Assembly: GCF_014529535.1 (NCBI RefSeq)
Contig: NC_050735.1
Coordinates: 12,163,739-12,227,738, forward strand
Reading direction: 5' to 3'
Length of the DNA stretch: 64,000 nt
Source: Bradysia coprophila
Taxonomy: Eukaryota > Arthropoda > Insecta > Diptera > Sciaridae
The notes beneath the pieces are model-generated. The model saw nothing but the letters and a program-made list of their open reading frames with translations. It ran no database searches and was not told the DNA's origin. Of the stretch, positions 50,050 through 62,369 are shown piece by piece (the stretch's first letter is position 1; each line of letters starts with the position of its first letter). Position numbers and translations under genes: made by a program.

Positions 50050-50965
50050 AATCCGGCTCCAGTGGACTGGGAGTTCCGGTAATTTTACCGTTTTTTGGAC
50101 AACTGGAAAGTTGGAAAGACTCACTCAATGCAAAGTTGTATCGGTTATCCGAAAAACCGAAAATTTCGGTTCGGATAGAACCGAACCGAGAATTTCGGTT
50201 CGGATTGAACCGAACCGAAATTTTCGGTTCGGTTTGAACCGAACCGAATACTTTGGTTTTGTCGTAAAACAATATGAAATGAAGGCAGACTTGTCAAAAT
50301 TGATTGATTTCATTATGAACTAAACAAAAAGAAGTAAATGGAGCAATTGCATGCGATTTTTGTGAGAAAACGAATTTGACAAGAACTTATGAGATTTTCA
50401 ATTCTCAATAAAAGTATCATGCAATTGCTCCATTTACTTCTTTTTGGTTAGTTCATAATGAAATTAATCAATTTTGACGAGTCTGCCTTCATTTCATATT
50501 GTTTTTCGACAAAACCAAAGTTTTCGGTTCGGTTCAATCCGAACCGAAATTTTCGGTTTTTCGGATAACCGATCCAACTCTGACTCAATGTCTACATTTT
50601 TTAAAAGATTTTTTTTTCGTAAAAAACAAAATGGTGATTGGGGGTTAAGTGACCATTTTCCGGAAACACTTTTTATGCAATGACTTTGAGGAAACGTACA
50701 GCCACCATTTTAATTTTATTTTCGATGTAGGTTCATGATTCATGTAGCTATGGGACCCATTAAAAAATTCTCGATGTCTGGCAGAGAAAGGTCTCTGGGA
50801 TCCCACGATATTTGAGATAGTGGTCAAATTGCCGATTTCTCAAAGTCAGCGGTTTTTTATGCAGTGTTTCCAGGAAATGGTGATTGATCTGCCATTTTGT
50901 TTTTCTAGTTGACCAAAAAACGGTAAAATTGCCGGAACTACCGGTTTACCGGAATCTGGGGGAAA
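50050..50965. mobile_element. Outer inverted-repeat element interrupted by the 50131 insertion
   Basis: GTTCCGGTAATTTTACCGTT..TTGGACAACT near 50074 is inverted near 50906 as AGTTGACCAAAAAACGGTAA..TGCCGGAAC. The TSD-flanked element 50131-50582 lies between these arms, so this unit is the older host. Its exact ends are unclear. Confidence 0.6.
50131..50582. mobile_element. 452-bp hAT-like foldback element with exact 8-bp TSD, nested
   Basis: The ends CAAAGTTGTATCGGTTATCC and (complement) CAGAGTTGGATCGGTTATCC are flanked by ACTCAATG on both sides (50123-50130 and 50583-50590). The arms continue through an ACCGAACCGAAA-rich array and then unique-looking sequence (GAAGTAAATGGAGCAATTGC inverted as GCAATTGCTCCATTTACTTC). 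The arms span over 150 bases each; a short spacer lies near 50370-50420. Confidence 0.88.
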
Positions 50966-51164
50966 ATGTAGTTCCGTACTTTTTGACGCTCTGTCACATA
51001 GAACTAGTTTGTGAAGAAGTCAATTTTTATCCCGTTGGAGCACGTGCACCTTGACTATGATGTTAACACATTAACAAAAAATGTCATTTAAAAATTAGAA
51101 GTTGCAAGACTTTTTGGAAATACAACTTTGTTCAGCCAAATTTAGAGTGACAAACATTTCAAGG

Positions 51165-51203
51165 CAGAGAGAGAGAGAGAAGAGAGAGACACAGAGAGAA
51201 GGA
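51165..51203. repeat. GA microsatellite
   Basis: A run of GAGAGAGAGA interrupted by a few other bases lies downstream of Nab2. Confidence 0.7.
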
Positions 51204-52147
51204 ATACGAAATGTGATAACTCGAAAATATTCTGTGTTTTTTGTCCAATTGTACTTCCAAATCTTAACACATTCAGTGGCTGACGATACATCGAATCGGT
51301 ATCTCTTCCATCTTACCATTTAGTGCTTCGATCAATTTGGCTTTTCCTAACAATTTTTTGTTCAACGATTGACAATTATTAATTAAACCGTGCTGATTGA
51401 TAAAGCTGTAAAACGATCCTTTACCCTCACTCCCACACTAACAACGCAAAAGTTATTTTTTATTTTCAAATTAAATTTATCATTTTCTTCAAACTTGCCA
51501 TCGTCATGACCGACGCGGATATTTTATAAAAGCAGAAACAACACGGAGTTCCGAGATGGCTTAGTTGAAGAGAAATTTGTCTTAGCAATTGGATAGCATC
51601 ACTCAGACTATTATATACATTGCTTAGCAACCGAAATTAATTTACGTCGAAGAATCGGATCCGGTATCATCCAATTCGTAATTTCAGTACAAGCGGAGGA
51701 TGAACGTAGAACAAAATGGCCAAAATTTTAAAACTTTTGATGGTTCTTACAGTCATGATGTGTACAGTAGACAAATTTTCGGGAGCATTTAGAGCAAACT
51801 GTAAACATGTTCTGGTAATAACATTCTTATAGCGAGCAGTGAATTTTAACAATTCAAATTTTATTCCTTCAATTCGGTTTAGGAATTTCTGAATAAATTC
51901 AATTATTTACAATGCAAAAAAATATTGGAGAAACAGTCCACCCGACCGTTTGATATTGGCTAATTATATTGCTCAACATTCCCCCATCGCAAACTACAGC
52001 AAACCTACCGTCAAAGGCTTCAAAATGCGATTAATATTGCATCGCAACATGAGCTTGTCTTCGACCATTCAAAGTTTAATTTTTTCCACTAAATTTCTTA
52101 ATTTTTTGCTCCATTCTCTCCCGCTTCCAATCGACGACTAAGACCCT

Positions 52148-55100
52148 TCAAAAATCCATCGGCGCCACCCATTTCAATTTGTTGGCATGTGTCGGTGCAT
52201 CGAAATGGTAAAAATTGCATTCCGCTTTGTTGGCACAATTTTTACCAAAGTGACACGGTTTCGGATGATAGAACTGGCACGACGTATTGCTGCATTTCGG
52301 ATAAAATTTACATTTTACCGACGAGTTGACAGCGGTACCAATGGATTTGTAGTTCATGACCGGAACGACATGCGATGCTGCAAAGAATGCAAAGTCGCGA
52401 TAAGTTTATCAATAGCAGCGGAAATCGGATAGTGGCACTTACATAGCGGAGGCGCTGCAGTGACAACAGCTGTGTGAGAGAAATTGCATCCCAATCGCGT
52501 GCAGGTTAAATCGAATTTGCATTTCGGATGAATATACAGACATTTGTCGCCGAATTTGCAGTTGGGAAATATTTTGCACGGGCTGGTCGGATGCACGAAT
52601 TCGCATTGTTCGCCCTTGCCGCAAGATGGATAAAATTTGCAACGTTCCTTCGTTTTCGTTTTGTCGGTGAGGCTAACTGAGTTGAGAACTGGAATGGGAT
52701 CAACAATTCAATAGTCAGAACATGATCACACACAACAGGGATCAATTTAACTTACGTGGCGGCAGATTGTCATATTTTTTGCTAACTTCCGACCGTTTAA
52801 TCGTCAATTTCTGACCGTCTTCACCAGACCCAATGTTATCGTCGTCCGTATTTTGATCGTCTCGCATTTTACTCCGCTTTTCGTCATTCAAATCGAATCG
52901 GATCGGCGACAGACGACTTCGTTTTCTGCTAACACTACTCCGTTCGACTTCCCTGCGCAGTTCCTCTTCGTCCTCTGTGTCATTTTTTATGATTAATTTA
53001 TTTACTTTCTGCGCTGCAATGTCTACGCGCATCGGTGACGACGTCCTTTCTTTCTCTTTCTGAATCACCCCGTCCACGGATCGTTTTACTAACTTTTCGG
53101 ATTGAGCGACGGCACCATTGACTTCGGTTCGTTTTCTATCGATCGTCTTGGCTTTGCTGGTCGGTATATACTTGTCCGCATTCAATGTCACCACAAATTT
53201 AGTTTGATCGTCGGTTGTCGGCTTGTATGTGTACCTGGAAGAGAAAGATTCGAATGAAGAAAACACTTAAGAAACTCAAGAAGGTGCGACTAAGTCATCA
53301 ATGCTTCCGCTTACCGTTTAATTTCCTCGTCACTGTTAATATTGACTGGTGTGTAAGCGTCCTCCTCTTCGAATTCTTCAACATCGGATATCATAGCCGT
53401 AACGTACTCGTCATCGCCTTCTTCAACATACTCGGCAACATCATCGTCTTCGTCGTCTTCGTCAGGTGTTTGATCCTCTGTCCGTGTAACCTCGATGACA
53501 ATATTTTTCTTGCCTTTTCCGATGCGGCTGTTGTTGTCCCGAAACGACTTCGTAAATAACTTTTGTGCACGACCTGCGCCAGCATTCACATTTTGTACGG
53601 ATGGTGATTCCGGTCTAGGCTTCACCATAGCCGTCGATTTCTGGGCTTCGGCGACCGCTTTCAGCAGTAAATTCTTACTCGCTTGTTTGTTTGATGGGAC
53701 TATTGGTCGTGGCTTCACTCGAATCACCGAGTTAACAGGAACTTCGACAACGGCATCCTCGTACTCTGGCTTCGGTGGTGCGACAATGACACGAGATCCG
53801 ATTCGTTGTTTGGCCGTTAGTTTTACCGCCGACTCTTTTACCGTGTTCTCTTCAACGATTTTACTCTTCCCGACACGCTCTCTCAGATCTCTGACGATTT
53901 CGCGATTTTTCTCACGATCCACTAAGCCCCGCGACAATTCTCGTGATCGCAGCTCTCTGATTTGTTCACGATTGTGAGACGAAGCGGCACGATTCACTGG
54001 TTCCGCTGGACCATCACGGTCTCGAGATCTTATCGCACCGCGATCGTTCTGACTAAGTTTTGATCGTTTGTCTTCATCGTTCCTCCGAAACACCGGCACA
54101 TACATTTCTTGCTCGACACGTCGATTCGCCGACAAACTGATCACATTTTCCCTATTCGCAGATGCAGACGGCTTAACGCCCAGTCTTTCCATAACCGATT
54201 TTTTCGCCTTTGCTGCCGTGTCCGAATTTTCCGATTGACTTTCATTGAAAACGATTTGAACTCTCTGCGATCGACTGTGCGCTATTTTGTCGCCCACCTT
54301 CATCGCACTTGTTTGACCTGAGTTCGGATAGCGTTTCTTGCCGCTAAAATCGTCATCGTCTTCGCCCAAATCATCATCGTCCTCGATTTTAACGAAATCC
54401 TCGTCTTCCGATTCCTCCGAATTCAACGTTCGCAGATGCCGTTTCGCTTTGTTGATTTGCTTTTGCAATTCGGCCAGATCATTCAATTCTTTGCGACGAT
54501 TGACTTTGACCACCTCGTTCTCGGCGATTTCGGTTATCGTCGGTATGTCAAAGTCATCGGACGATTTTTTGTCATTCGATTCTTTGGCCAAATGCTCCGA
54601 TTTGGTTTTGACGTTAACGGCATTCTCTAGCATGAGACCGGTTTTGGCCTTTTGAATCAAATGGTCGGCAAAAACATCGGTGATGGATGGCGGTGGTGGT
54701 GTGGCTGGCTTCTGTTGTGGATCAGTGCTGTCTTGTGATTTAGTTTTGTGAGATCGCTTCAATTTCTTGTCCTTCTTTTTCTTGTCAGTGGATTCAGAGG
54801 TGGACGCCTTCCGTTTTGCTGGTCCAACAAAATTGAAATCAATTTCGAATGACGAGAACATCAGTTATAAATCACTTACCGGATGACGATGTTGTTGCCG
54901 TTGTTGTGGTTGGCGGAAGTGTAACTTCCTGTAACTTTTGTAACACTTGATGCAGCCAGCCGACAAACGGATCAGTGTTTGATCCTAAAAACAAATTTAA
55001 ATCTTCCGTCATCTGTTGTTTGGATCGTTTATTTGCGACCATAATCATGACGTAGTCAGGCAATTCGTCGTCTATGTATCCCGTTCCCAATTCGATCAGT

Positions 55101-55360
55101 TTTGCCTTAACGGCACTCTGCAATAGAAGGGAAACGGTCCATTAAAGCGGTTTGAATGGAACGAGAGTCGATAATGTTCGCAAGTGACAAATGGATAAGA
55201 AGAGAAAATTTTATTTAATCAAACATTCCTAACCTGAAAAATGTTATGGGGGACGGAAAAGGAAAATAAACAATCGATAAATTGATCGCTTATTTCGTTC
55301 TTTACATTTCGGACGACTTACCCTCATCTTCTGGCCCACTTCTGTTCCTATTGTATCCAT
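52148..55360 (-). CDS. Nab2: Nab2/ZC3H14 poly(A) RNA-binding CCCH zinc-finger protein
   Basis: Six exons, 55360-55322, 55117-54880, 54818-53315, 53234-52756, 52688-52443 and 52377-52148, join in phase to give 911 residues. Nab2/ZC3H14 binds polyadenosine RNA in the nucleus and limits poly(A) tail length. The N-terminal PWI-like helical domain (about 1-90) begins MDTIGTEVGQKMR and has DDELPDYVMIMVANKRS and LNLFLGSNT. A long charged, disordered middle is rich in Lys/Arg and Ser/Asp/Glu, with bipartite basic clusters (KKKKDKKLKR) usable for nuclear import. Five tandem CCCH fingers end the protein (about 760-890), with C-x5-C-x4/5-C-x3-H spacing, starting at CKFYPSC, CKIFPNC, CKFDLTC, CKFYPKC and CHFGKNC. 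The exon 5 acceptor may be at 52688 or 12 bases downstream; both keep frame. It is divergently arranged with Mps1, 2.2 kb away. Confidence 0.95.
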
Positions 55361-55934
55361 TTTCACTATGGATCGGACTGATGGTTTGCTTATGATTAAC
55401 AAAAAAATAATTAATTCAATGGGAGACGATTTTATTCGATGAAAGAAAACCAATTGACAGCTGTCTCGCAGTGCTGTCAGAAATGTATATTTTCTAGACG
55501 TTGTATCCGTTGTTTTGCGTTGTTCAACATCCCTTCTATTCCCCTCTTTACCCAAAAATAACGGGAATAGCCCATGCTATGAAAGAACAGGTTAAGGCCA
55601 AGGTATGGGCGGAGGTAATGTCATATATAACCGATTCAGAAGTGCGGTGACACGAAAGTTGGATACAAACGCCATCTATTAACCATAAGCATAGAAACCT
55701 GGGCCATCTGGTTTGTGATAGGCACAATATTTTGTGAAACACATGTAAATCATAGTCAACCATTTAAAAAAAAAAGATGTCATGGGCATCGAACTTATGT
55801 GCTACACTGCGCGTCTGCATGACATTACCTTTACACTATATTTACTTTGGTTAAGACACTTTTGAGTTAACAACTAGACATACTTGGTTAAACCTACTCA
55901 TTACAGATTTGATAAATGTCAACCTGATAAACAG

Positions 55935-56115
55935 CAAGGTTCTGAAAGAACAGGTTCAGACACCTTTGATTTGAAGACGGTGAAACCAATATTTTTCTGT
56001 TCTGCCATCTACATTTATGAAAATTATATGACGACAAAAATTTAAAAAAATGTAAGTTATTTTGTTCAAGTTGAATTTTTACATAATTTGTAATGGGTGC
56101 GTTTAACAAAGTTGG
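55935..56115. mobile_element. Family B miniature element, truncated copy 2
   Basis: The left end CAAGGTTCTGAAAGAACAGG is clear and nearly identical to 11368. The mirrored inner AATGGGTGCGTTTAACAAAG is present, but the right terminus is missing. Confidence 0.65.
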
Positions 56116-56300
56116 AGAGCTGGCGTTTCGATTCGTGCCACCTCACATCTGATTCGATTATATTATGACATCGTCTGTCCTCTATGTATATACCTTGGTT
56201 ACGTCAGTAATACTACAAAATAAAGAAATTTTCATGATTTTCACCGACTAAAAGCTGGGTCGTAGTTTTTTATTATTATTATTTTAAATGACATAAATTA

Positions 56301-56565
56301 CAAGGTTCTGACATAAGAGGTTAGGACACTTCTGAGTTGATCACGAGGACAGTGAAACACAAATTTTGATAATTTACACAGGTTTACACACGTCAAACCA
56401 ACTCATTACGGATTGTGTGAAATGTCAACTTAATAAAAAAAAAAATTCCTTCAAGTTTTCTTTTCATACAATCTATAATGAGTGTGTTACCAAACATGTC
56501 TAAATTGTCTAAATTGTCAAAATTTGCCTTCGTAAGTGTCTTAACCTGTTCCTTCAGAAGCTTGG
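56301..56565. mobile_element. Family B miniature element, copy 3
   Basis: The left end CAAGGTTCTGACATAAGAGG pairs with the right end CCTGTTCCTTCAGAAGCTTG. The flanking octamers ATAAATTA and GTAACTTA agree at six of eight positions, suggesting an older insertion than the copy at 11368. Confidence 0.7.
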
Positions 56566-56889
56566 TAACTTAGAGATGGAGATGGATAAAACTGATAAAA
56601 CTGCTGCAAAAAGGTAATGTGACACCTTGATCTGCCATATCATCGACACACTTGTGTCTAAGTTTTAGAACAGCGAGTTTTTTTTTTTAAATAAAATGAC
56701 CAATCACAGGAATTATGCATACCAACAACAGTTACGTTGATAGTTTTCAAACTGAACTGAAATCGTACTGAAATTATCATGTGTCAAAATCATACCCATC
56801 ATACCTCTTTTCACCAATCGACACTTTTCTATACCGTAATCTACTGTTGGAAACATATAGTTATCAGAGAAATGATAACAGATGGCGCT

Positions 56890-57060
56890 GCGGCCGTGAA
56901 TGTCCATACAAGCCAGAGGAAACAGCGATTTCATATGAAGAAACTCACCTCTCAATGAAAATCATTGAAAGGTGAGTTTGTTTATATGAAATCGCTGTTT
57001 CCTCCGCTTCATACAAATTTTGACATTAGACCATACCTATAGAGTATACTTTCATTAGAG
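56890..57060. mobile_element. Palindromic miniature element, family A copy 3
   Basis: GAGGAAACAGCGATTTCATA, AAACTCACCTCTCAATGA and the inverted GGTGAGTTTGTTTATATGAA, GCTGTTTCCTCC form the core. The right end reads ACATTAGACCATACC; the left terminus has diverged. Confidence 0.7.
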
Positions 57061-57172
57061 TGTAACCATATGGTTGTAGAGGAATATTCATGCTAAAATT
57101 TCACCTCTCGTGATGACTTTCTTTTTTTATGTACAATCAGCAGTGGTCTGTTCCAATGTATCTCATAAAATG

Positions 57173-57353
57173 CAATGAAAGTATGCTCTATATGTATGGT
57201 CTAATGTCAAAATTTGTATGGAGCGAAGGAAATAGCGATTTCATATAAACAAACTCACTTTTCATTAGCGGTGAGTTTGTTTATATGAAATCGCTATGTC
57301 CTCCCCTACATACAAAGTTTGACATTCGACCATACCTTGAGTTGACGTTCATT
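57173..57353. mobile_element. Palindromic miniature element, family A copy 4
   Basis: The left end GCAATGAAAGTATGC..ATGTATGGTCTAATGTCA and the right end TGACATTCGACCATACC..GTTCATTG flank AGCGATTTCATATAAACAAA and its inverse TTTGTTTATATGAAATCGCT. Confidence 0.75.
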
Positions 57354-57603
57354 GGTCTTTTTATTTCGGATCTTATCCCACTTGTGTATAATGAATGCAA
57401 TAATTTATTAAACTGCAGGAGCAACACTGCATAATTGTAGTTGGCATCACTGGCTCATATGTTTATATTGTACACACAGATGGCAGTGTGACATGTGTCA
57501 AAGTCGTCAAAGTGCGTTTTAAAAAACAAAAGAAATGTCCAGTTATTAACAGTCGTACCTCTATCATTAGTGTAACGAAATTTATTTTATTTAATTTAGT
57601 AAA

Positions 57604-60600
57604 ATGTACCGCTATCCGAAGCGATTGAGTGAACTATCGCCGATAAGCTTAACAGATGAAGAATCCGAAGGGGAAACTAGGTACGTATTCATCTGCTATC
57701 GACAACAAAAAAACGAAAAAACATGAGCGAAGACCGGTGGGCTGTGTTTTGTTATTTATAAGGAAAACGCTCGGTAAAACTAATGAAGCAAACGATTTTT
57801 CGCGTTAAACCGAAGAAGTAATAGATTTTATAGGTAGTTTCGCAATAATTTAAGAGTGATATCGCCAAAACTTGAACCAATTTGAAAACACGGGTTCGGC
57901 GATCCGGGCGAGCTATAGCGCGTTGGATTCGTCTTTCAATTCTAGACAATACGTATCTTTTCCTTTTTTTATTAATTGTGTACTCTTGGTGTAAATTAGT
58001 AAAATGCAGGCACATGTCATAGGGTAGGGAAAACACTTTTTTAGTATTAACTCGAGGTAGACGATTTTTTAAAAGCTGAAATGTTGTGCGAGTGTGCGCC
58101 TCTAAAAGACCTATCATTAGAGTATAGGCACGAGTCGGTAACCACTGTATGTTCGGGAGTAAACAATGAAAGTATAGTCGATTTTTGCACAGTACTGCTG
58201 GCCTGCAACAGAACGTTTCCGTGAAACCGACTATGGGGTGTTGTAGCTGGACACACTCACTATCATCCCACGTAAACTAAACCTCAGAAAAATTGTGTTG
58301 CAGGCCAGGATGTTGCACGAAGTAAAAAGTTGCCCAAATTTAACCAATTTTTTCATAGTTTCGAGTTCAACGAACGGTGTTAAAGTCTGATTGTGATCAA
58401 AAATTATCGTAAAGTTACTTAAGAGCAAATTAGGCCCCATTGAATGTCAACCGTCTGAGTCTCGTTGTGTTGATGAAATTTTTTAATTTCCATTTTAGTT
58501 CGAAAAAATCGCCGGTCAAACTACAACCGAAACGATTGGATGAACTTTATTCAGAATCATCTGTCTTCGACGAGTTGTATGAGGATGATGAGTAAGTCGT
58601 ATGAAATTCAATCACTTCCAACGTTTCTTACCGTTCAACATCTATCCATTTCAGTCCTGCTCAATCAAATGAAAGTTCCGGCTTTGATGAAAAGGATATT
58701 GATAGCGAAAGGGACCGTAAATCATCAACACCGTTTGGCAAAGAAAATGATCGCAATTCAGCAAACTGGAATGGGGCATCTTCATCTGGAACGTGTAAGC
58801 GAAATGGACAACAGTTGTCACACGAAAGAAATCTCAGCAAGCCATCCGAATCAACTGCTACAATGCGTTCGATGACAAAAAATTACTTCGACCCGGAGTC
58901 AGCTAAAAAGGCAACCGATCCACAACCCAGATCGCTACTTTTCAGCCCAATCGAACTATTAAAGGCCACACAGAAAAATGCCCAGAATATGCCACAACAT
59001 CCGATCGATGATTTCTTCGCCACGCCGTCCATCAAACCACCGCTAACCACTGGTCGCATCATTTTTTCCAGCAGTCAAAACAAACAGCGTCAACCACGCA
59101 AACTAACTCCAGATTATCAGAAGACCTTGTTCACTACTCCGCAGGCCGTTACCAACAGTCACATTTCCACCAGTGACTACGGAACGGACAGTTTTAATTC
59201 TCTCAGGAACCCTTTATTCTTGACGGTGCTTTCGCCGATTGACGAGGAAAAAATTTCGATTGATGATTTCAATTCACTTAGTGCTAATGATTCGGGCACG
59301 GCCCTGGAGAACAAAGTGATCGAGATCAACGGGAAAGAGTTCATTTTGAAAAAGAAAATCGGCAGCGGTGGTTCGTGTCTGGTATATTCAAGTAAATGTA
59401 AATTAAATGGAGCCGATCGGGCCTTGAAAGTGGTCAATTTACGGACCGATCCGGCCAATGTGGAGAGCTACTTGAATGAAACGAAGTGCCTAGAAAAACT
59501 GCAGGGGAATGCAAATGTCATCAAATTGTTTGAGTAGTAAGTATTGACTGACCGAGTACACGCACCTTAATTCCTATTTAACTCTACAACTGCGTTTCCC
59601 TTTCAGTTTACATCGTCCCGACAAGTATTCTCTATTCCTGGTCATGGAACTGGGCGAAACCGATCTGAATAAAGTATTAAAATCGTACGAATCCGATATA
59701 CCGCTGCTCACGATCATATCCTATTGGCATCAAATGTTAACGGCCGTCAAATGCATCCACGATAATCACGTCATCCATTCCGATTTGAAGCCGGCCAATT
59801 TCCTGATCGTCAACGGTCGACTGAAGTTAATCGATTTCGGCATTGCCAGCAGCATGTCGTTGGATGCGACCAGTATCAACAAATTTCAACAAACTGGCAC
59901 GCTTAATTACATCAGTCCGGAAGCACTGATTGATACTTCGACGGGCAGCACGCCTCAGAAGATGGTGGGTCAGGAAGGAGGCACGTCGCAGAAGAGGAAT
60001 CGGTACAAGGTAAACGGTCGTTTTGGAATTTTTTCTTCCTCGACATTTTCGCCACGTAACACAATCTGATTTTCTGCCGTAGATTTCGAGAAAATCGGAC
60101 ATATGGTCGCTGGGATGCATATTCTATCTGACAGTTTATCGGCGAACACCATTTTCGCATATCAAACAATTTTATGCGAAATTTGCAGCAATCACCAGTC
60201 CAGATACCGCAATCGATTATCCATCGCTACCGGTCTACTATCCACCCATGTTGTCTGAGGTAAGATTTGATCGTTGACAGCCTAGCTTGCAGACCGCAAA
60301 TTTTCACTCTTTAATGCCCCGACGAGACAAACATTTTTACTAACATTGCCAGTACTATGCCTTCCGAAGATGATGAAACGGACACATGCGACAAGCAAGA
60401 CGAGATAATACTCAGACAATAGTTATTTGTTCACCGAGGGAAAAAGGGTTGGAAATTGCATTTCGAGTTTGTTGTTGAAGTCACCCGGGAAAATACAATT
60501 TTTTATCCCTCGGTGAACACAACGTTGAACACAACAAAGGCTTTTGAAGTCTCACCGAAGGGGAGAAAATGACTATTTTCTCTCCTGTACATTGCGAAAA

Positions 60601-61670
60601 AAGGTCATTCAACATGAACAGTAAATTTTTCGACGCTCTTACTTTGTAAATTATAAATTTAATTTGTTCGCCTAATTTCTCACTATTATAAAATGTTTAA
60701 GATAATGTCAAAAAGAGTGTCACCCAACACCCATCGAACTCAGCTAAATTTCCATACAAATTTTGACGTATCACCCATCAAAACCGATTGTTTAATTATC
60801 TTTTCTCTCTATTTTTTGCCTCTTTAAACACTATACTTGGATTACTTAAACATTTAGCATGGAAAATACCGATTTCATTTAAGACTTTTATGCCTGAGAC
60901 CTTAACACTCATTCTTCTAATTGTGGACATGGCGACAATTTAGAGCACCGAAAGTCCCACTTTCCGAATTGAAAATCGATGAAAATCCGTGAAAAATTAA
61001 AATTCACAAAAACGATAAGAAAGGTGCACATGGTGCCTATTCCCGTGAATTTAAGAATTCGTAACTTTACAGTTGTCACCTTAAAAGTTACGAATTGTAT
61101 GGACCATTCTTAGCATTAAGGTGAAAACTGTCAAGGTACGAATTCTTAAATTCACGAGAATCGACGCCCAGAGCTGTAGTGGTCATGCTGCTTTTATGAC
61201 AAATTTAAATAATTTAATTTTCCAAAATGGTTGAATTTCTACCAAAAAGGCATAAGGTGTATCACACGAGCGTAATACTATTGCGAAGAATTTTATTAAG
61301 TTTTAAGAATTTTGAGTAAAGCATTGAATTCTAAAAATTCTCTAAAATTCCTAAATCGAGGAATCTTAAATAATAATTTTTGGATGTTTAATTTAAACTT
61401 TAAATTTAGGACATTTGAAGAGTTTTCGGGAAGTAACTCAACAACCATCCAATAAATAAATAAAAAATATCGTTGTCTCGTTGGCTGCAGAATATTCTTC
61501 TTCAACAGGAACATTGAACATAGACAAATTCAACACGTAATTTATTGAAATTTTTCTTTTATTATTTTCAGATGATCCAAAAATGTTTGCAGTTCAACCC
61601 GCAAAACAGAAGTTCCGCAGCTGAATTACTAAACTATCCGATGAATATGATTGATCCGTCTATTTCTTAA
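57604..61670 (+). CDS. Mps1: Mps1/TTK spindle-assembly-checkpoint kinase
   Basis: Six exons, 57604-57680, 58499-58591, 58655-59536, 59607-60009, 60083-60259 and 61572-61670, join in phase to give 576 residues. Mps1 is a dual-specificity kinase at kinetochores that starts checkpoint signalling by phosphorylating Knl1/Spc105. The N-terminal half (about 1-280) is Ser/Asp-rich and disordered, with possible FFATP-type and SP sites. The kinase domain begins near 285: glycine loop IGSGGSCLVY, Lys in ALKVVNL, Glu in YLNETKCLEKL, hinge VMELGETDLN, catalytic loop VIHSDLKPANFLI, DFG in LIDFGIASSM, GTLNYISPEA and SDIWSLGCILY. HSD in place of HRD is normal for this family. The first exon gives no recognisable TPR domain, unlike vertebrate TTK. 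Intron 1 carries a copy of the 39890 repeat and the 1.3 kb intron 5 carries foldback repeats. Confidence 0.95.
57840..57990. repeat. Interspersed repeat in Mps1 intron 1, related to 39890-40060
   Basis: It contains TTTAAGAGTGATATCGCCAA, GTTGGATTCGTCTTTC, AATTCTAGA and ACGTATCTTTTCC, matching the other copy in order. Confidence 0.6.
60425..60525. repeat. Foldback TTGTTCACCGAGGGA...TCCCTCGGTGAACA in Mps1 intron 5
   Basis: The arms GTTCACCGAGGGA and TCCCTCGGTGAAC are exact inverses, with mirrored GAAATTGCATTT/AATACAATTTTT inside. A partial third copy of the end (CTCACCGAAGGGGAGA) follows near 60552. Confidence 0.65.
61032..61169. mobile_element. Palindromic miniature element, family C copy 2
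   Basis: TCCCGTGAATTTAAGAATTC and GAATTCTTAAATTCACGAGA are inverted, with mirrored TTTACAGTTGTCACC and AAAACTGTCAAGG. It is related to 17527-17650. Confidence 0.7.
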
Positions 61671-61741
61671 TTGCTTCGTTTGTAGAAATATTTATTTTTT
61701 TTACTTTTACATAAAATTGCTTGCTACCACTAATGCCAACC

Positions 61742-61747
61742 AATAAA
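61742..61747 (+). terminator. Poly(A) signal of Mps1
   Basis: AATAAA lies 71 bases after the Mps1 stop, followed by TTTTATTGTGTTTTC. Confidence 0.65.
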
Positions 61748-62208
61748 TTATATTTCTAAAGTTTTATTGTGTTTTCAATTCCACTTTATACATTCATTTT
61801 ATCAGCACAACCCGGCACCTGAACAAAATATTGTATCAAAGCGGTAGACTGAATTTCGCCAATGCTTGTCTGTGATCAACTACTGATCGAAACCAATCTT
61901 TATGCGAGCAGTGCTGCACTCCTTGAATCTAATCTCATACTGTTTAGTCCGAGAATATGAGACACTGAGACTAGCAAATGTGTGGGAATTGAGGATGTAA
62001 TCGTCTTTTCGAGTGTCTGGGGAAACTTAAAAATTTAGTGCAAAGAAGAATCAAATCTAAGGAATTTAACTCAAATCAAGAGGGGACAAACTTTTTAGTG
62101 TATCAACAGCTAGACAGCCTTGATACACTATAACACCACACACATTGTTTAAGTTAATTTCAAATTTCTAACCTAACGAAACACCAATCCAACCGAAAAA
62201 TAGAGGAG

Positions 62209-62282
62209 GCAGCAGCAGATGCTCCCCGTTGAGTGTGTGGAGTTAGCAGCAGCAGATGTTCCCCGTTGAGTGTGTGGAGTGA
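62209..62282. repeat. Tandem duplication of a 37-base unit
   Basis: GCAGCAGCAGATGCTCCCCG..GTGTGTGGAGT is followed immediately by GCAGCAGCAGATGTTCCCCG..GTGTGTGGAGT, with one base changed in the shown part. Confidence 0.85.
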
Positions 62283-62369
62283 GCTGTTTATTATAACAGC
62301 AAAAATTCTGTTCTCATCTCAGTGACGAAATGAGAAAATTTCGTTGACAAAAACGTTGTATGAAACTCG

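Larger units (their letters stand above)
47273..52147. other. Gap between crumbs and Nab2, repeat-rich
   Basis: It presumably holds the crumbs promoter and 5' UTR just above 47273 and the Nab2 3' UTR just below 52148. Between them are a foldback repeat (48764), a perfect palindrome (49219-49346) and nested elements (50050-50960). An open frame at 48037-48432 has no recognisable protein character. No other gene is seen. Confidence 0.5.
55361..57603. other. Divergent gap between Nab2 and Mps1, full of miniature elements
   Basis: This 2.2 kb must contain both 5' UTRs and promoters. Most of 55900-57360 is miniature elements (families A and B, listed separately). That leaves about 500 bases next to Nab2 and about 240 next to Mps1 as likely host regulatory DNA. 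I see no convincing TATA box for either gene. Confidence 0.5.

Noticed and set aside
53495-53977. Open frame of 160 codons on the plus strand
   Set aside because: Antisense shadow of the long Nab2 exon.
55770-55845. B-box-like GTTCGATGCCC on the minus strand as a tRNA
   Set aside because: No complete cloverleaf or paired acceptor stem; at most a tRNA-derived fragment.
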